A stretch of DNA of 46,122 nt, from IMG/VR virus record IMGVR_UViG_3300035232_001500, positions 1 to 46,122 of that record; one strand, written 5' to 3'. The notes under the pieces are model-generated. The model saw only the letters and a list, made by a program, of their open reading frames with translations. It did not search any database and was not told the origin of the DNA. Source of the stretch: a virus. Positions 35,041 to 43,035 of this stretch are shown piece by piece; the first letter of the stretch is position 1; every line of letters begins with the position of its first letter. Made by a program: the position numbers and the translations under genes.

Positions 35041-35352
35041 ATGAAAACATTTACAATATTACTTTGTTTTTTTCTTTGCTCATGCTCCTCTAGTTCCTTT
35101 GTCTCCAAAACAAAAGACTTAAAAGATCCACTTGAGAAAAAATCTATTTTAATACCCGCACTCCCTGTTTCAGATGAAGGCTACCGTATTGTTCTTAATC
35201 AAGAAGGAAATGTTGTTTCAACAACCCCTAATAGAGACTCTTCCGCTTCGGGGGTAATTTTATATATAATTTTAGGTTGTACTGTCGGGTGTGGTTTGAT
35301 ATATGCAGCCCCCTATTTTTTAAAGAAAATCAAAAAACCTGATGTAGTATAA
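35041..35352 (+). CDS. Lipoprotein with C-terminal membrane helix, candidate u-spanin
   Basis: A 103-residue protein with a short N-terminal signal and a lipobox-like LCSC, so Cys15 could be lipidated. Residues 20-70 are polar and would lie in the periplasm. Residues 71-94 (GVILYIILGCTVGCGLIYAA onward) are a membrane helix, followed by a basic tail (KKIKKPDVV) that would be cytoplasmic. An outer-membrane lipid anchor plus a C-terminal inner-membrane helix is the topology of one-piece spanins such as T1 gp11, which join the two membranes during lysis. The linker is short for a spanin. No holin or endolysin is recognisable in the window, so lysis function is an inference. Confidence 0.6.
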   Translation: MKTFTILLCFFLCSCSSSSFVSKTKDLKDPLEKKSILIPALPVSDEGYRIVLNQEGNVVSTTPNRDSSASGVILYIILGCTVGCGLIYAAPYFLKKIKKPDVV

Positions 35353-35526
35353 AAAATGTTTCTTTTTTAAGCTCTGTATTGACCACCCGTGAACGGAAAC
35401 CCTTAACTTTAGATCTTTCAAGTATTTTTGATTCACCAAGCAAGTGACATCGTAACCGTCAATTTCAACCTCTTCACAATACTCTTGACATATTAACTTT
35501 ATATCTTCTGCATTTTTTTGTTTCAT
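35320..35526 (-). CDS. Possible small protein, unknown
   Basis: A 68-residue reading frame starting MKQKNAEDIKLICQEYCEEV, charged and mostly helical, with three cysteines. It starts 7 bases after the stop of the small frame at 35534-35626, so the two could form a tiny operon that diverges from the J-domain operon. Its 3' end overlaps the last 33 bases of the spanin-like gene on the other strand, which is unusual in this genome. AGAAG upstream is a weak ribosome-binding site. It could equally be a chance frame. Confidence 0.35.
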   Translation of the reverse strand: MKQKNAEDIKLICQEYCEEVEIDGYDVTCLVNQKYLKDLKLRVSVHGWSIQSLKKKHFLYYIRFFDFL

Positions 35527-35533
35527 ATTATAG

Positions 35534-35626
35534 TTAACTTCTATTAACTAATAACCACATAGAAGCGGTTATAATTGAAATTATAAGAAGCTCTATTATA
35601 AATGACACTCTATTACTCATACCCAT
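35534..35626 (-). CDS. Possible 30-residue membrane peptide
   Basis: A 30-codon frame from ATG 35626: MGMSNRVSF, then a hydrophobic stretch (IIELLIISIITASMWLLV), then NRS. It would be a single-pass membrane peptide. It is short and could arise by chance in AT-rich DNA, but it fills a gap of more than 300 bases and ends just before the next small frame. TACAAT lies directly before the ATG. A possible lysis or membrane role is only a guess. Confidence 0.3.
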   Translation of the reverse strand: MGMSNRVSFIIELLIISIITASMWLLVNRS

Positions 35627-35660
35627 ATTGTACACTTTTTATTATTTAAATTTTAGTAGA

Positions 35661-35688
35661 TTGAAACTTGGTTTAGTGTATATATAAT
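35661..35688 (+). promoter_or_regulatory. Sigma70-type promoter of the J-domain/PhoH operon
   Basis: TTGAAA (35661-35666), a 16-base spacer and TATAAT (35683-35688) form a near-consensus host promoter. The start would be near 35695, giving a leader of about 40 bases to ATG 35735. AAGG in that leader, about 11 bases before the ATG, fits a ribosome-binding site. This suggests early or middle expression by host polymerase. Confidence 0.75.
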
Positions 35689-35734
35689 ATGTTGAGCAAT
35701 CTACCCATCAACCAAGGATCAAGGTTATATTTTA

Positions 35735-36292
35735 ATGGACTTTAAGGAACACCCATATATCAGGGCAACATTCAATAAATACAGAAGTGAGTGGAGAGCT
35801 TTAAAAAAAGAGCTTAAAGACTTAGAGGCTTTGTCTAACATGGCCTGGAATGAATTCTATCCAGAGTTCCAAAAAGCATTAAAGTCTAAAAACATAAAAG
35901 ATCCTTTTTTAAACGATCAAGAAATTTCTCCCAAGAAAAATGTTTCTGTATTTTCGGAAGAATCTATAAAAATGATTTATAGGGAGGTTGCAAAAAAAAG
36001 TCATCCAGACAAAAACGGCTCATCTAAAATCGAATCTTTTCAAAAGATATCTAAAGCGAAAAAAGACGGTGATTTAAATATTTTTCTTGATGAGGTTAAA
36101 AAGATTGATGGAAAAAAAATCGAAATCTCCTACTCTTTAATCGACAAATTGGAGGAGGAAATATCTGCTATTCATAAAAAAATAGACCAACTAAATGGCT
36201 CTTTTTATTTAAATTGGTATTATTCCCCCTCATCAAATAGATCAAAAATCATGAACAAAATAATTAATTATTATGAAAAAAAGAAAAGCTAA
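35735..36292 (+). CDS. J-domain (DnaJ-like) protein
   Basis: A 185-residue protein. Residues 73-100 carry a J-domain-like segment, SIKMIYREVAKKSHPDKNGS, with the HPD motif at 90-92 that stimulates Hsp70 (DnaK) ATPase. Residues 18-55 and 140-165 are helical, with a coiled-coil-like stretch after residue 140. It lacks the zinc and G/F parts of full DnaJ. It would recruit host DnaK, perhaps for phage assembly or replication. It is the first gene of the plus-strand operon, overlapping the PhoH gene by 20 bases. The J domain itself looks shortened on its C-terminal side, so the call rests on the HPD motif and its surrounding helix. Confidence 0.65.
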   Translation: MDFKEHPYIRATFNKYRSEWRALKKELKDLEALSNMAWNEFYPEFQKALKSKNIKDPFLNDQEISPKKNVSVFSEESIKMIYREVAKKSHPDKNGSSKIESFQKISKAKKDGDLNIFLDEVKKIDGKKIEISYSLIDKLEEEISAIHKKIDQLNGSFYLNWYYSPSSNRSKIMNKIINYYEKKKS

Positions 36293-37007
36293 ACCATGCG
36301 AAGAAACTATTATGAATAATAGTTTTGACAAGTTTCATGTCAAGAGCCTAAACCTGACAGAAAAACAGAAAAGGTTTTTCTCATTAGCTTCGGATAAAAA
36401 CTGTAAAATAGTTTTTGTCTCTGGTCCAGCTGGAAGCTCTAAAACTTATATATCTGTATATAGTGCTCTTAGACTTCTAAGTGAATTCAGTCAAACCGAC
36501 TTAATTTATATAAGAACTATTATAGAAAGTGCAGATAAAGGGTTGGGTGCCCTGCCAGGAGGTCTTGAGGATAAGTTTAACCCGTACATGATACCTCTTT
36601 TGGAAAAGCTAAATGAGATGCTGCCCGCCAACACAACTACCCAAAAAGACCTGTTAGCAGCGGGGAGGGTCGACGCAATGCCAATAAATTTCCTCAGAGG
36701 AGTTAGTTGGAATGATAAGATAATAATTATGGACGAAGCTCAAAATGCTACATTTAAGGAGCTAACCACTCTTATCACCAGAATCGGAGAAGGCAGTAGG
36801 CTTTTTATATGTGGAGACTTAATGCAAAGCGATATTAATGGGAAAAGCGGTTTCGGCGATATGATGAAACTTTTTGATGACGAGAGGAGTTCCGAAAACG
36901 GAATTCATTGTTTTAGATTCAACAGTTCGGATATAAAAAGAAGCAAGGTATTGAAATATATTATTTCTAGATTAGAGGAACAAAGAAAAGCTGCAGAAAA
37001 AAAATAA
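36273..37007 (+). CDS. phoH: PhoH-family ATPase
   Basis: A 244-residue P-loop ATPase. Walker A is GPAGSSKT (residues 51-58) and Walker B is IIIMDEAQN (Asp154, Glu155). YIRTIIESADKGLGALPGGL is a PhoH-type segment, and FICGDLMQSDINGKSGFGDM is the C-terminal sensor-like part. PhoH genes are common in marine phages; the cellular role is not settled, though RNA or nucleotide metabolism is often suggested. The first ATG (36273) overlaps the preceding gene. ATG 36312 (MNNSFDKF) is an alternative start without an obvious ribosome-binding site at either. Confidence 0.85.
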   Translation: MKKRKAKPCEETIMNNSFDKFHVKSLNLTEKQKRFFSLASDKNCKIVFVSGPAGSSKTYISVYSALRLLSEFSQTDLIYIRTIIESADKGLGALPGGLEDKFNPYMIPLLEKLNEMLPANTTTQKDLLAAGRVDAMPINFLRGVSWNDKIIIMDEAQNATFKELTTLITRIGEGSRLFICGDLMQSDINGKSGFGDMMKLFDDERSSENGIHCFRFNSSDIKRSKVLKYIISRLEEQRKAAEKK

Positions 37008-37064
37008 TTTACACTTTTTTTGTTAAAATATAGAATTTTTTTTAAAATAATTTATTATTTTAAG

Positions 37065-37403
37065 ATGAGTTCTGAGATTATTGTTGCTATTTTGTCTTCG
37101 CTGACAACGGCTTGCGTTGTTTTGTTTAAGTTTTATCTTTCAAAAAAAAGAGAGAATCAGCTGTCTCAAGACATACTTGATATAATTAAATTACATGACA
37201 TTAAGTCGATTAAAATTAATATAAAAGAGAATAATGGAGATTTCAACTTTAAGAGCGAGGGCTCAGTTGCAGTAGAATCTTTTATACCTTTAAAAGGTTT
37301 TGGGCTTCAAATCATATCATCTGAAAAAATACTACCCGAAAACGAAAAATTAATAATTAAATACATGAAAAATAAAACACGAGAACCTTTAGATTATGTC
37401 TAA
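37065..37403 (+). CDS. Small membrane-anchored phage protein
   Basis: About 113 residues from ATG 37065 (MSSEIIVAILSSLTTACVV). An in-frame TTG at 37020 would add 15 residues, but they are AT-rich and lack support. Residues 3-22 form one membrane helix, followed by FYLSKKRENQ and a soluble alpha/beta domain. TATTAT lies about 6 bases before the ATG, another promoter-like box close to a start. The last 8 bases overlap the zinc-ribbon gene. Function is not recognised. Confidence 0.6.
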   Translation: MSSEIIVAILSSLTTACVVLFKFYLSKKRENQLSQDILDIIKLHDIKSIKINIKENNGDFNFKSEGSVAVESFIPLKGFGLQIISSEKILPENEKLIIKYMKNKTREPLDYV

Positions 37404-37782
37404 AATATATTGCCCTCATTGCGGTAGTAAAAATGAATACTTGTTAAAGAAGCCAGATAAATGCAAGTCTTGCGGCAAGCCTTTATCTAAAATTTCAAAC
37501 ATAAGTAAAAGCAGTGTTGTAAGAGACAAAATACCCGTCGATAGAAAAACAAATATTTTAAATCAGGACTTAGATTCTGACGACTTCTCTGATTCTTTTG
37601 AGGTTCCTATTGTTAACAGCCTAGATTACGAAATTGATTATTCAATGAATAACGTATTCAAAGGGTCTGATATATTAAATATGAGCGAAGAAGATCTGAA
37701 AGAATCAAAAAAAACTATAAAAAAAGCACGTGGAACCCGAAAAAGAAAAACCAACTTACGAGGAAAGAAGCGAGCTGATTGA
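37396..37782 (+). CDS. Zinc-ribbon protein
   Basis: A 128-residue protein. The N terminus has paired CPHCG and CKSCG (Cys6/Cys9 and Cys23/Cys26), a classical zinc ribbon. The centre is acidic (LDSDDFSDSFE) and the C terminus very basic (KKARGTRKRKTNLRGKKRAD). The gene overlaps the end of the membrane-protein gene by 8 bases and the sigma-factor gene by 53 bases. A transcription-linked or DNA-binding role alongside the sigma factor is plausible from the ribbon and the overlap, but not shown. Confidence 0.65.
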   Translation: MSKIYCPHCGSKNEYLLKKPDKCKSCGKPLSKISNISKSSVVRDKIPVDRKTNILNQDLDSDDFSDSFEVPIVNSLDYEIDYSMNNVFKGSDILNMSEEDLKESKKTIKKARGTRKRKTNLRGKKRAD

Positions 37783-38440
37783 TAATGAGATCCGTAAAAG
37801 GAGACCGAAGTGGAGGTTAACCTCTTTAGCTTGGGTTGACTTTGACGATGTCTCTCAGATAATGAGAGCTCATATTGCTAAAAAGTGGGATCAATGGGAT
37901 CCCGCTAGACCCCTGGTTCCTTGGGTTAATAAAATTATCACGAATCAGTTTAAAAACATACTTAGGAATCATTATCATAATTTCGTGAAGCCTTGTATGG
38001 GTTGCCCTTTTAATAACAGCATGAGTGAGGAAGAAAACTCTTGCACATTTACAAAATCTAAAACTCAAAACTCGACATGCCCTTTGTATAAAAAATGGAG
38101 CAAATCAAAAAAACATGCATACGGCATAAAGATACCTGTTCCTATAGAGATACTTCCTAGAGCAGAAGTAGAGTCAAAGGAGGATGGGTATTGTGAGATA
38201 GATTTTTATATAGGGAAAATACATGCAGAGGTAGAAAAGCAATTGACTGAAAGAAATTTTAGTATATATACTATGCTGTTTATAGAAGAAATAACTGAAG
38301 AGGATATCGCAAAAAAACTTGGTTACAAAACATCAGAAAAAGGCAGGAAGGCTGGCTATAAGCAAATCAAAAATTTAAAACTAAAATTTAAAAAATTAGT
38401 TATTAAGATTTTAGAAAAGAAAGACATTTTTTATACATGA
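37730..38440 (+). CDS. Late-type RNA polymerase sigma factor
   Basis: A 236-residue protein from GTG 37730. No in-frame ATG lies near. Residues about 25-85 resemble sigma region 2: WVDFDDVSQIMRAHIAKKWD, then WDPARPLVPWVNKIITNQFK and NILRNHY. A four-cysteine segment follows (CMGC and two later cysteines), probably a zinc site, then HAYGIKIPVPIEIL. The C-terminal ITEEDIAKKLGYKTSEKGRK looks like a helix-turn-helix. From memory, marine phages carry this type of factor, comparable in role to T4 gp55. It probably directs host polymerase to the AATACTWA boxes found before the structural genes. It overlaps the next gene by ATGA. Confidence 0.75.
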   Translation: MEPEKEKPTYEERSELIDNEIRKRRPKWRLTSLAWVDFDDVSQIMRAHIAKKWDQWDPARPLVPWVNKIITNQFKNILRNHYHNFVKPCMGCPFNNSMSEEENSCTFTKSKTQNSTCPLYKKWSKSKKHAYGIKIPVPIEILPRAEVESKEDGYCEIDFYIGKIHAEVEKQLTERNFSIYTMLFIEEITEEDIAKKLGYKTSEKGRKAGYKQIKNLKLKFKKLVIKILEKKDIFYT

Positions 38441-39495
38441 AACTAACAGAAGAGCATAAAAATTATATAGATAAAAATTATATACAAATACCCGACGTTG
38501 ATAAATTGACAAAAAATATTTTTGAAGACGAATCTTTAGACGGAAGAAATAAAGAAGGTAAGGCTGTTGCGGAATATATGCTTGAAAAAGGTTATGGATA
38601 CAAAACCAGAGCTCATAAGAAAGCAAAAAGAATAGAACTCACCGACGAGCAAAGAGAGCTTATAGTCGAATACTCTAGAGATAAATTAAATAGCCTGCAA
38701 ATAGCTCAATTGATATTTCAAAATAAGGAGGTTAAAAACTTGAGCGCTGAGCAAAGGTGCGTCGCCGATTATTTAAAAACTAATTCTTCTGATTTTATTA
38801 AATTTGCTCCAGAAGAGGAAGTGGAGAAATTTACATATTCTCCCCCAAAAACAGAAGTAAAAGTTATTAGAAAAATTAACGAATTTACTCAGGCCAATTT
38901 AAACGAAGATATTGATAAATTAAAGAGAGATGAGCGAGATAATGTTTTGAATTTAAAAAAGAATTTATCTTCTCCTAGGTTTTTCCAATTAATGGAAACG
39001 TATAAGTGCGATGATAGAAAATTATTTGAAGCAGAGTTTATAAGGGCTATTTGGGACAAACCAGATTTAACTTCAGACGAAGTTAATTTATACATTAATG
39101 TCTGCATTGATTATATAAATTTAAAAACAATACAAGGAAACATGGAAAAGTTAAATAGGATGTTTGAGGATTGCGAAGATCAAACCGAAATGTCTGTAAA
39201 ATTAGCTGAAATATTGAAGGCTAAAAGTTCCGAGTACCACCAATGCGAACAAAGACAAGAGTCGTTGATTAAGAAATTAAATGGAGATAGATCGGTAAGA
39301 TTAAAAGATAAAAAAGACAAATTTGCTTCGGTGCTTACTTTGGTTCAATCATTCCAAGAAGAAGAAGAAAGAGGTAGGATGATCAAAATAGCAGAAATGC
39401 AAAAAAAGCTTGTCGAAGATGAAGCTGATAAATTTGAAAATATGGACGGATGGAAAGCTCGCATATTAGGCTTAAGGAGAGAGGATGTGCTGTAA
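38437..39495 (+). CDS. Conserved phage protein, possible DNA-binding/packaging factor
   Basis: A 352-residue, all-helical, highly charged protein. Residues 1-60 (MKLTEEHKNYIDKNYIQIPD) and 65-115 (LTDEQRELIVEYSRDKLNSL, with QIAQLIF) look like helix-turn-helix units. A long middle helix and a coiled-coil-like end with EEEERGRMIKIAEMQKKLVE follow. It overlaps the sigma-factor stop by ATGA and the nuclease start by TAATG. Its position upstream of nuclease genes and the large terminase makes a small-terminase-like or DNA-binding role possible. I cannot show this from motifs. Confidence 0.5.
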   Translation: MKLTEEHKNYIDKNYIQIPDVDKLTKNIFEDESLDGRNKEGKAVAEYMLEKGYGYKTRAHKKAKRIELTDEQRELIVEYSRDKLNSLQIAQLIFQNKEVKNLSAEQRCVADYLKTNSSDFIKFAPEEEVEKFTYSPPKTEVKVIRKINEFTQANLNEDIDKLKRDERDNVLNLKKNLSSPRFFQLMETYKCDDRKLFEAEFIRAIWDKPDLTSDEVNLYINVCIDYINLKTIQGNMEKLNRMFEDCEDQTEMSVKLAEILKAKSSEYHQCEQRQESLIKKLNGDRSVRLKDKKDKFASVLTLVQSFQEEEERGRMIKIAEMQKKLVEDEADKFENMDGWKARILGLRREDVL

Positions 39496-39833
39496 TGTAT
39501 GAATATAAGGTAAAAGAGGTTATTAAGGTGGTTGACGGCGACACGGTGGATGTTCTTGTTGACTTGGGGTTTCATTTATACACAAAGAAAAGAGTCAGGC
39601 TTCAAGGTATTAATGCTCCTGAGTCGAGAACAAGAAATCTATCCGAAAAGAAAAAAGGATTAGAGGCTAAAGCTCGACTAAAAGAAATGTGTAATTCTGA
39701 TTTAGTCTTAAAGTGTCATGGGTTAGGTAAATACGGAAGAGTTTTAGGGGAATTTTTTTCGAACGGAGTAAGTTTGAATAAATTAATGGTTTCGGAGGGG
39801 CATGCTGTTGAGTATTTCGGAGGTAAAAGATAA
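39495..39833 (+). CDS. Staphylococcal-nuclease-like endonuclease
   Basis: A 112-residue SNase-fold protein from ATG 39495, which overlaps the preceding stop as TAATG. An upstream in-frame ATG (39450) lies inside the preceding gene and is less likely. Motifs: VVDGDTVDV (Asp14, Asp16), RVRLQGINAPESRT (Arg35, Glu43), GKYGRVLGE (Arg82). These match the calcium and catalytic residues of thermonuclease. The protein lacks a signal peptide, so it acts inside the cell, perhaps in host DNA breakdown or phage DNA processing. It lies just before an ERCC4-type nuclease gene. Confidence 0.8.
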   Translation: MYEYKVKEVIKVVDGDTVDVLVDLGFHLYTKKRVRLQGINAPESRTRNLSEKKKGLEAKARLKEMCNSDLVLKCHGLGKYGRVLGEFFSNGVSLNKLMVSEGHAVEYFGGKR

Positions 39834-39834
39834 G

Positions 39835-40785
39835 GTGATTATTAAGTGCAAGATTTGCGGAAAAGATTTTAAATCTCTTTCTGGTTTGCATATTCATTTG
39901 TCAAGAGTTCATGATATAAATCAGGGTGAATATTATAAGAAATATTACCCCAAAAAAAGTCTTTTATTAGGGCATCAAATCCCATTTAAGAATTACCAAG
40001 ATTATATATCTAGAGATTTTATAAACAAATCTGAATTTTTAGATTGGTGTCAAAAATCCGAGCCTGAAAAGGTTAAAATATATTTGAAATCTAAATTACA
40101 AGAAAGAGCTGAAAAAAAATCCTTAAAACATGCTCTCAGTGAAAATGAATTAGAGCTTTGCGATTTTCCAGGAATAGATGTTTATAGAAAATTATTTGGA
40201 AGCTATACTCTGTTATGTCAGGAGCTTGGGCTCAATAATGTTTTAAATAAAAAAATTCCTGAAAATTTTTTTGAAGAATCTGGCTCTGAAAACATGAAGA
40301 TATTTATAGACACAAGGGAGCAGAAGCCCATTTCATTTAATAATTCAGAAAAAATGAAATTGGACTTTGGGGATTATACTGTAGGCGGAAGCGATTATGA
40401 TTATACATATGTAGACAGGAAAAGCGAGGGGGACTTAAAGTCAACTTTAAGCGGTGGGAACTTTGATCGCTTCAAGAAAGAGTTAGATAGGGCTAGATTG
40501 TTTAACTCTTATCTTTTTATTGTCGTAGAAAGTAGTATAGAGAAGATTAAAAAGAACAATATTTTTTCTCCACACAAATCTAAGCTTCCTTATATTTGGC
40601 ATAATTTTAAAACAATATCTCAACAATACAAAGACTGCTGTCAATTTGTATTCGCAGAAAACAGAACAGGGTTGAAAAAGATTATACCAAAGATATTATT
40701 ACATGGAAAGCAAATGTGGAATGTTGACTTGCAATACTTTTTAAACAAAAAAATAAATGAAAGAACAATTAATAAAACCAAGTGA
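39835..40785 (+). CDS. ERCC4-type nuclease with C2H2 zinc finger
   Basis: About 316 residues from GTG 39835, one base after the preceding stop and downstream of GGAGG. ATG 39802, in frame, is an alternative, but its GGAGG is too close. Residues 5-26 (CKICG and HLSRVH) form a C2H2 finger. Residues 155-245 hold an XPF/Mus81-type nuclease: IDTREQKP, KLDFGDYTVGG, YVDRKSEGDL (the V-x-R-K-x3-D active site) and FDRFKKELDRA. The enzyme would cut branched or flapped DNA, useful in recombination or in resolving DNA before packaging. The large terminase lies one gene further on. Confidence 0.8.
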   Translation: MIIKCKICGKDFKSLSGLHIHLSRVHDINQGEYYKKYYPKKSLLLGHQIPFKNYQDYISRDFINKSEFLDWCQKSEPEKVKIYLKSKLQERAEKKSLKHALSENELELCDFPGIDVYRKLFGSYTLLCQELGLNNVLNKKIPENFFEESGSENMKIFIDTREQKPISFNNSEKMKLDFGDYTVGGSDYDYTYVDRKSEGDLKSTLSGGNFDRFKKELDRARLFNSYLFIVVESSIEKIKKNNIFSPHKSKLPYIWHNFKTISQQYKDCCQFVFAENRTGLKKIIPKILLHGKQMWNVDLQYFLNKKINERTINKTK

Positions 40786-41170
40786 AGAACTAACAAAACA
40801 AAAAGAAAATCAGGAGAAAATTATATGGTCTCTTGATTTGATGGTTAACCTGTTTAACTGTAGTGATTTTGCTTTTGAAGAAAAAGTAATACAACAATTA
40901 GCTCAGGAATTAGGCGAAAAAGTGGATGAAGGAGGCGAGGTTGTTGGAATTGTTAATGAGTTTGGCAAACACGAAGAAGCAATGCATGGTTTAAGATTGA
41001 TTCACGAAACACAAAATGCTTTAATAACCGCTCATTTTGTTAATAAAACTAAAAATATATATTTGAACATCCACTCTTGTGCTGGCTATAGACCTAGCGA
41101 AGTTATAGCTTTAATCGTCGAGAAAGTGAAGCCAGGAAGCTATTCTTGTCAAAAGGTTTTTAGAGATTAA
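40757..41170 (+). CDS. S-adenosylmethionine-decarboxylase-like protein
   Basis: A 137-residue protein resembling phage SpeD-like proteins: SLDLMVNLFNCSDF near the N terminus, then IHETQNALITAHFVNKTKNI and YLNIHSCAGYRPSEVIALI. Ordinary AdoMet decarboxylases cleave themselves at a Ser (L-S-E-S-H) to form the pyruvoyl group. Here the equivalent stretch reads ETQNALITAHF with no Ser, so activity as a self-processing decarboxylase is doubtful. It overlaps the nuclease gene by 29 bases and the terminase by one. It could be a remnant, or a binding or AdoMet-related protein with a changed role. Confidence 0.6.
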   Translation: MKEQLIKPSEELTKQKENQEKIIWSLDLMVNLFNCSDFAFEEKVIQQLAQELGEKVDEGGEVVGIVNEFGKHEEAMHGLRLIHETQNALITAHFVNKTKNIYLNIHSCAGYRPSEVIALIVEKVKPGSYSCQKVFRD

Positions 41171-43035
41171 TGGCCTGGGAAGCAGGAAGTCAAAAAAGAG
41201 CTGTTAAGGAAGATTTCAATAAACTATTATCTGAGATCGAAGGTTATATAGATGAAGATGAAGCGAAAATATTGTTATATAAATTTCTTAAAGAAAATAT
41301 AACATTTTCCGCTGATTTAATATCTGGAGTAGAGCTTTTTCCTTTTCAGCACATGGCTATTAAGGCTATGTTCGAAACAGACTATACTCTTGGGGTTTGG
41401 TCTAGAGGTATGTCTAAATCCTTCACCACAGGAATATATGCTTTTTTAGATGCTATATTTAATCAGGGCATTGAAATAGGTATACTTTCTAAATCATTTA
41501 GACAGTCCAAAATGATATTTAAAAAAATAGAAGATATAGCGGCTAAGCCAGAAGCTAGTTTTTTAGCTCAATGCATAACCCATAAGTCAAAAAGCAATGA
41601 CGAATGGCTTTTAGAGATTGGACAATCCAGGATAAGAGCTCTACCTCTTGGTGATGGTTCAAAACTTCGTGGTTTTAGGTTTCATAGAATTATTATTGAC
41701 GAATTCTTACTTATGCCAGAAAGAATTTATAACGAGGTTATCGTGCCTTTTCTTTCTGTTGTGGAAAATCCAGTTGAAAGAGAGCGTATGTATCAAATAG
41801 AAAACAAGTTAATAAAAGAGGGCAAAATGAAAGAAGAGGATAGGCACAAATGGCCTAATAATAAATTAATAGCTTTATCATCCGCCTCTTACAAGTTTGA
41901 ATATTTATATAAAGTATACGAACAGTTTGAAATGCTTATAAATGGATCAATAAAAGAAGATGGTGATGCGACTAGATGTATTATGCAATTTAGTTACGAC
42001 TGCGCTCCACAAAAACTTTATGACGAAAACTTAATACTTCAATCTAAGCAGACGATGAGTCACTCGCAATTTGAGCGGGAATTTGGAGCTATATTTACCG
42101 ACGATAGCTCTGGTTACTTTAAGACTTCAAAAATGGCTGAATGCACCGTTCCAGACGGAGAGGAGCCCTCTGTAGAAGTAAAGGGTGATCCAGGATCCGA
42201 ATATATAGTATCTTTCGATCCTAGTTGGGCCGAATCTGAAAGTTCTGATGATTTTGCCATGCATGTATTTAAAATCAATAATGAAACTAGACAGGGGACT
42301 ATGGTTCATGGTTATGCCTTATCTGGAACAAATTTAAAACATCATATAAAGTATTTTCATTATTTACTTACAAACTTTAATGTTGTAGCTGTCGTAGGGG
42401 ATTATAACGGAGGTGTCCAATTTATTAATGCATGTAATGAAAGTTCTTTATTTCACCAATCAAAAATAAAAATCAGTATGCTGTCTAGTGATTTTGATAA
42501 GCCAGAAAAATACCAGGAAGATTTAGCTGTTGCAAAAAAAGAGTACGACAAAAACTCTAAATGTTATTGTGTTTTAAGAAAACCTACTAGCTCATGGATA
42601 AGGATGGCTAACGAATTATTACAATCAAACCTTGATCATAAAAGGGTATGGTTTGGATCTAGAGCCATGGATGAAAGCTATCATAAACAAATAAAACAAA
42701 AAATACCTATTAATGATTTAAAATATTTAAATATAGCACATCAAAAAGAAAATACTGGTGCTAAGATGATTGATTTCGTAGAACATCAAAGCGACATGAT
42801 TGCTTTGACTAAAACTGAATGTGCTCTGGTTCAAATTAAAACAACATCACAAGGCACTCAAACTTTTGACCTTCCTGATACATTAAAAAGAACAACAGGA
42901 CCTAATAAAGCAAGAAAGGATAGTTATTCTTCTTTAGTTTTAGGTAATTGGATGGTTAAAGTTTATTATGATTTCATCGGGTACGAACCTACCGTTAATC
43001 AAGTAACTACATTTACTCCTTCTTTTATAAAATGA
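41170..43035 (+). CDS. terL: Terminase large subunit
   Basis: A 621-residue packaging motor with ATPase and nuclease. Walker A is atypical, VWSRGMSKSFTTG (residues 76-88), as in many terminases. Walker B is HRIIIDEFLL (Asp177, Glu178), and ALSSASYKFEYL is the coupling motif (from residue 235). The C-terminal RNase H-like nuclease starts with YIVSFDPSW (Asp350) followed by acidic residues and VVGDYNGG. It lies after the recombination nuclease genes and on the opposite strand from the portal. Start ATG 41170 shares one base with the previous stop. The large size is normal. Confidence 0.9.
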   Translation: MAWEAGSQKRAVKEDFNKLLSEIEGYIDEDEAKILLYKFLKENITFSADLISGVELFPFQHMAIKAMFETDYTLGVWSRGMSKSFTTGIYAFLDAIFNQGIEIGILSKSFRQSKMIFKKIEDIAAKPEASFLAQCITHKSKSNDEWLLEIGQSRIRALPLGDGSKLRGFRFHRIIIDEFLLMPERIYNEVIVPFLSVVENPVERERMYQIENKLIKEGKMKEEDRHKWPNNKLIALSSASYKFEYLYKVYEQFEMLINGSIKEDGDATRCIMQFSYDCAPQKLYDENLILQSKQTMSHSQFEREFGAIFTDDSSGYFKTSKMAECTVPDGEEPSVEVKGDPGSEYIVSFDPSWAESESSDDFAMHVFKINNETRQGTMVHGYALSGTNLKHHIKYFHYLLTNFNVVAVVGDYNGGVQFINACNESSLFHQSKIKISMLSSDFDKPEKYQEDLAVAKKEYDKNSKCYCVLRKPTSSWIRMANELLQSNLDHKRVWFGSRAMDESYHKQIKQKIPINDLKYLNIAHQKENTGAKMIDFVEHQSDMIALTKTECALVQIKTTSQGTQTFDLPDTLKRTTGPNKARKDSYSSLVLGNWMVKVYYDFIGYEPTVNQVTTFTPSFIK

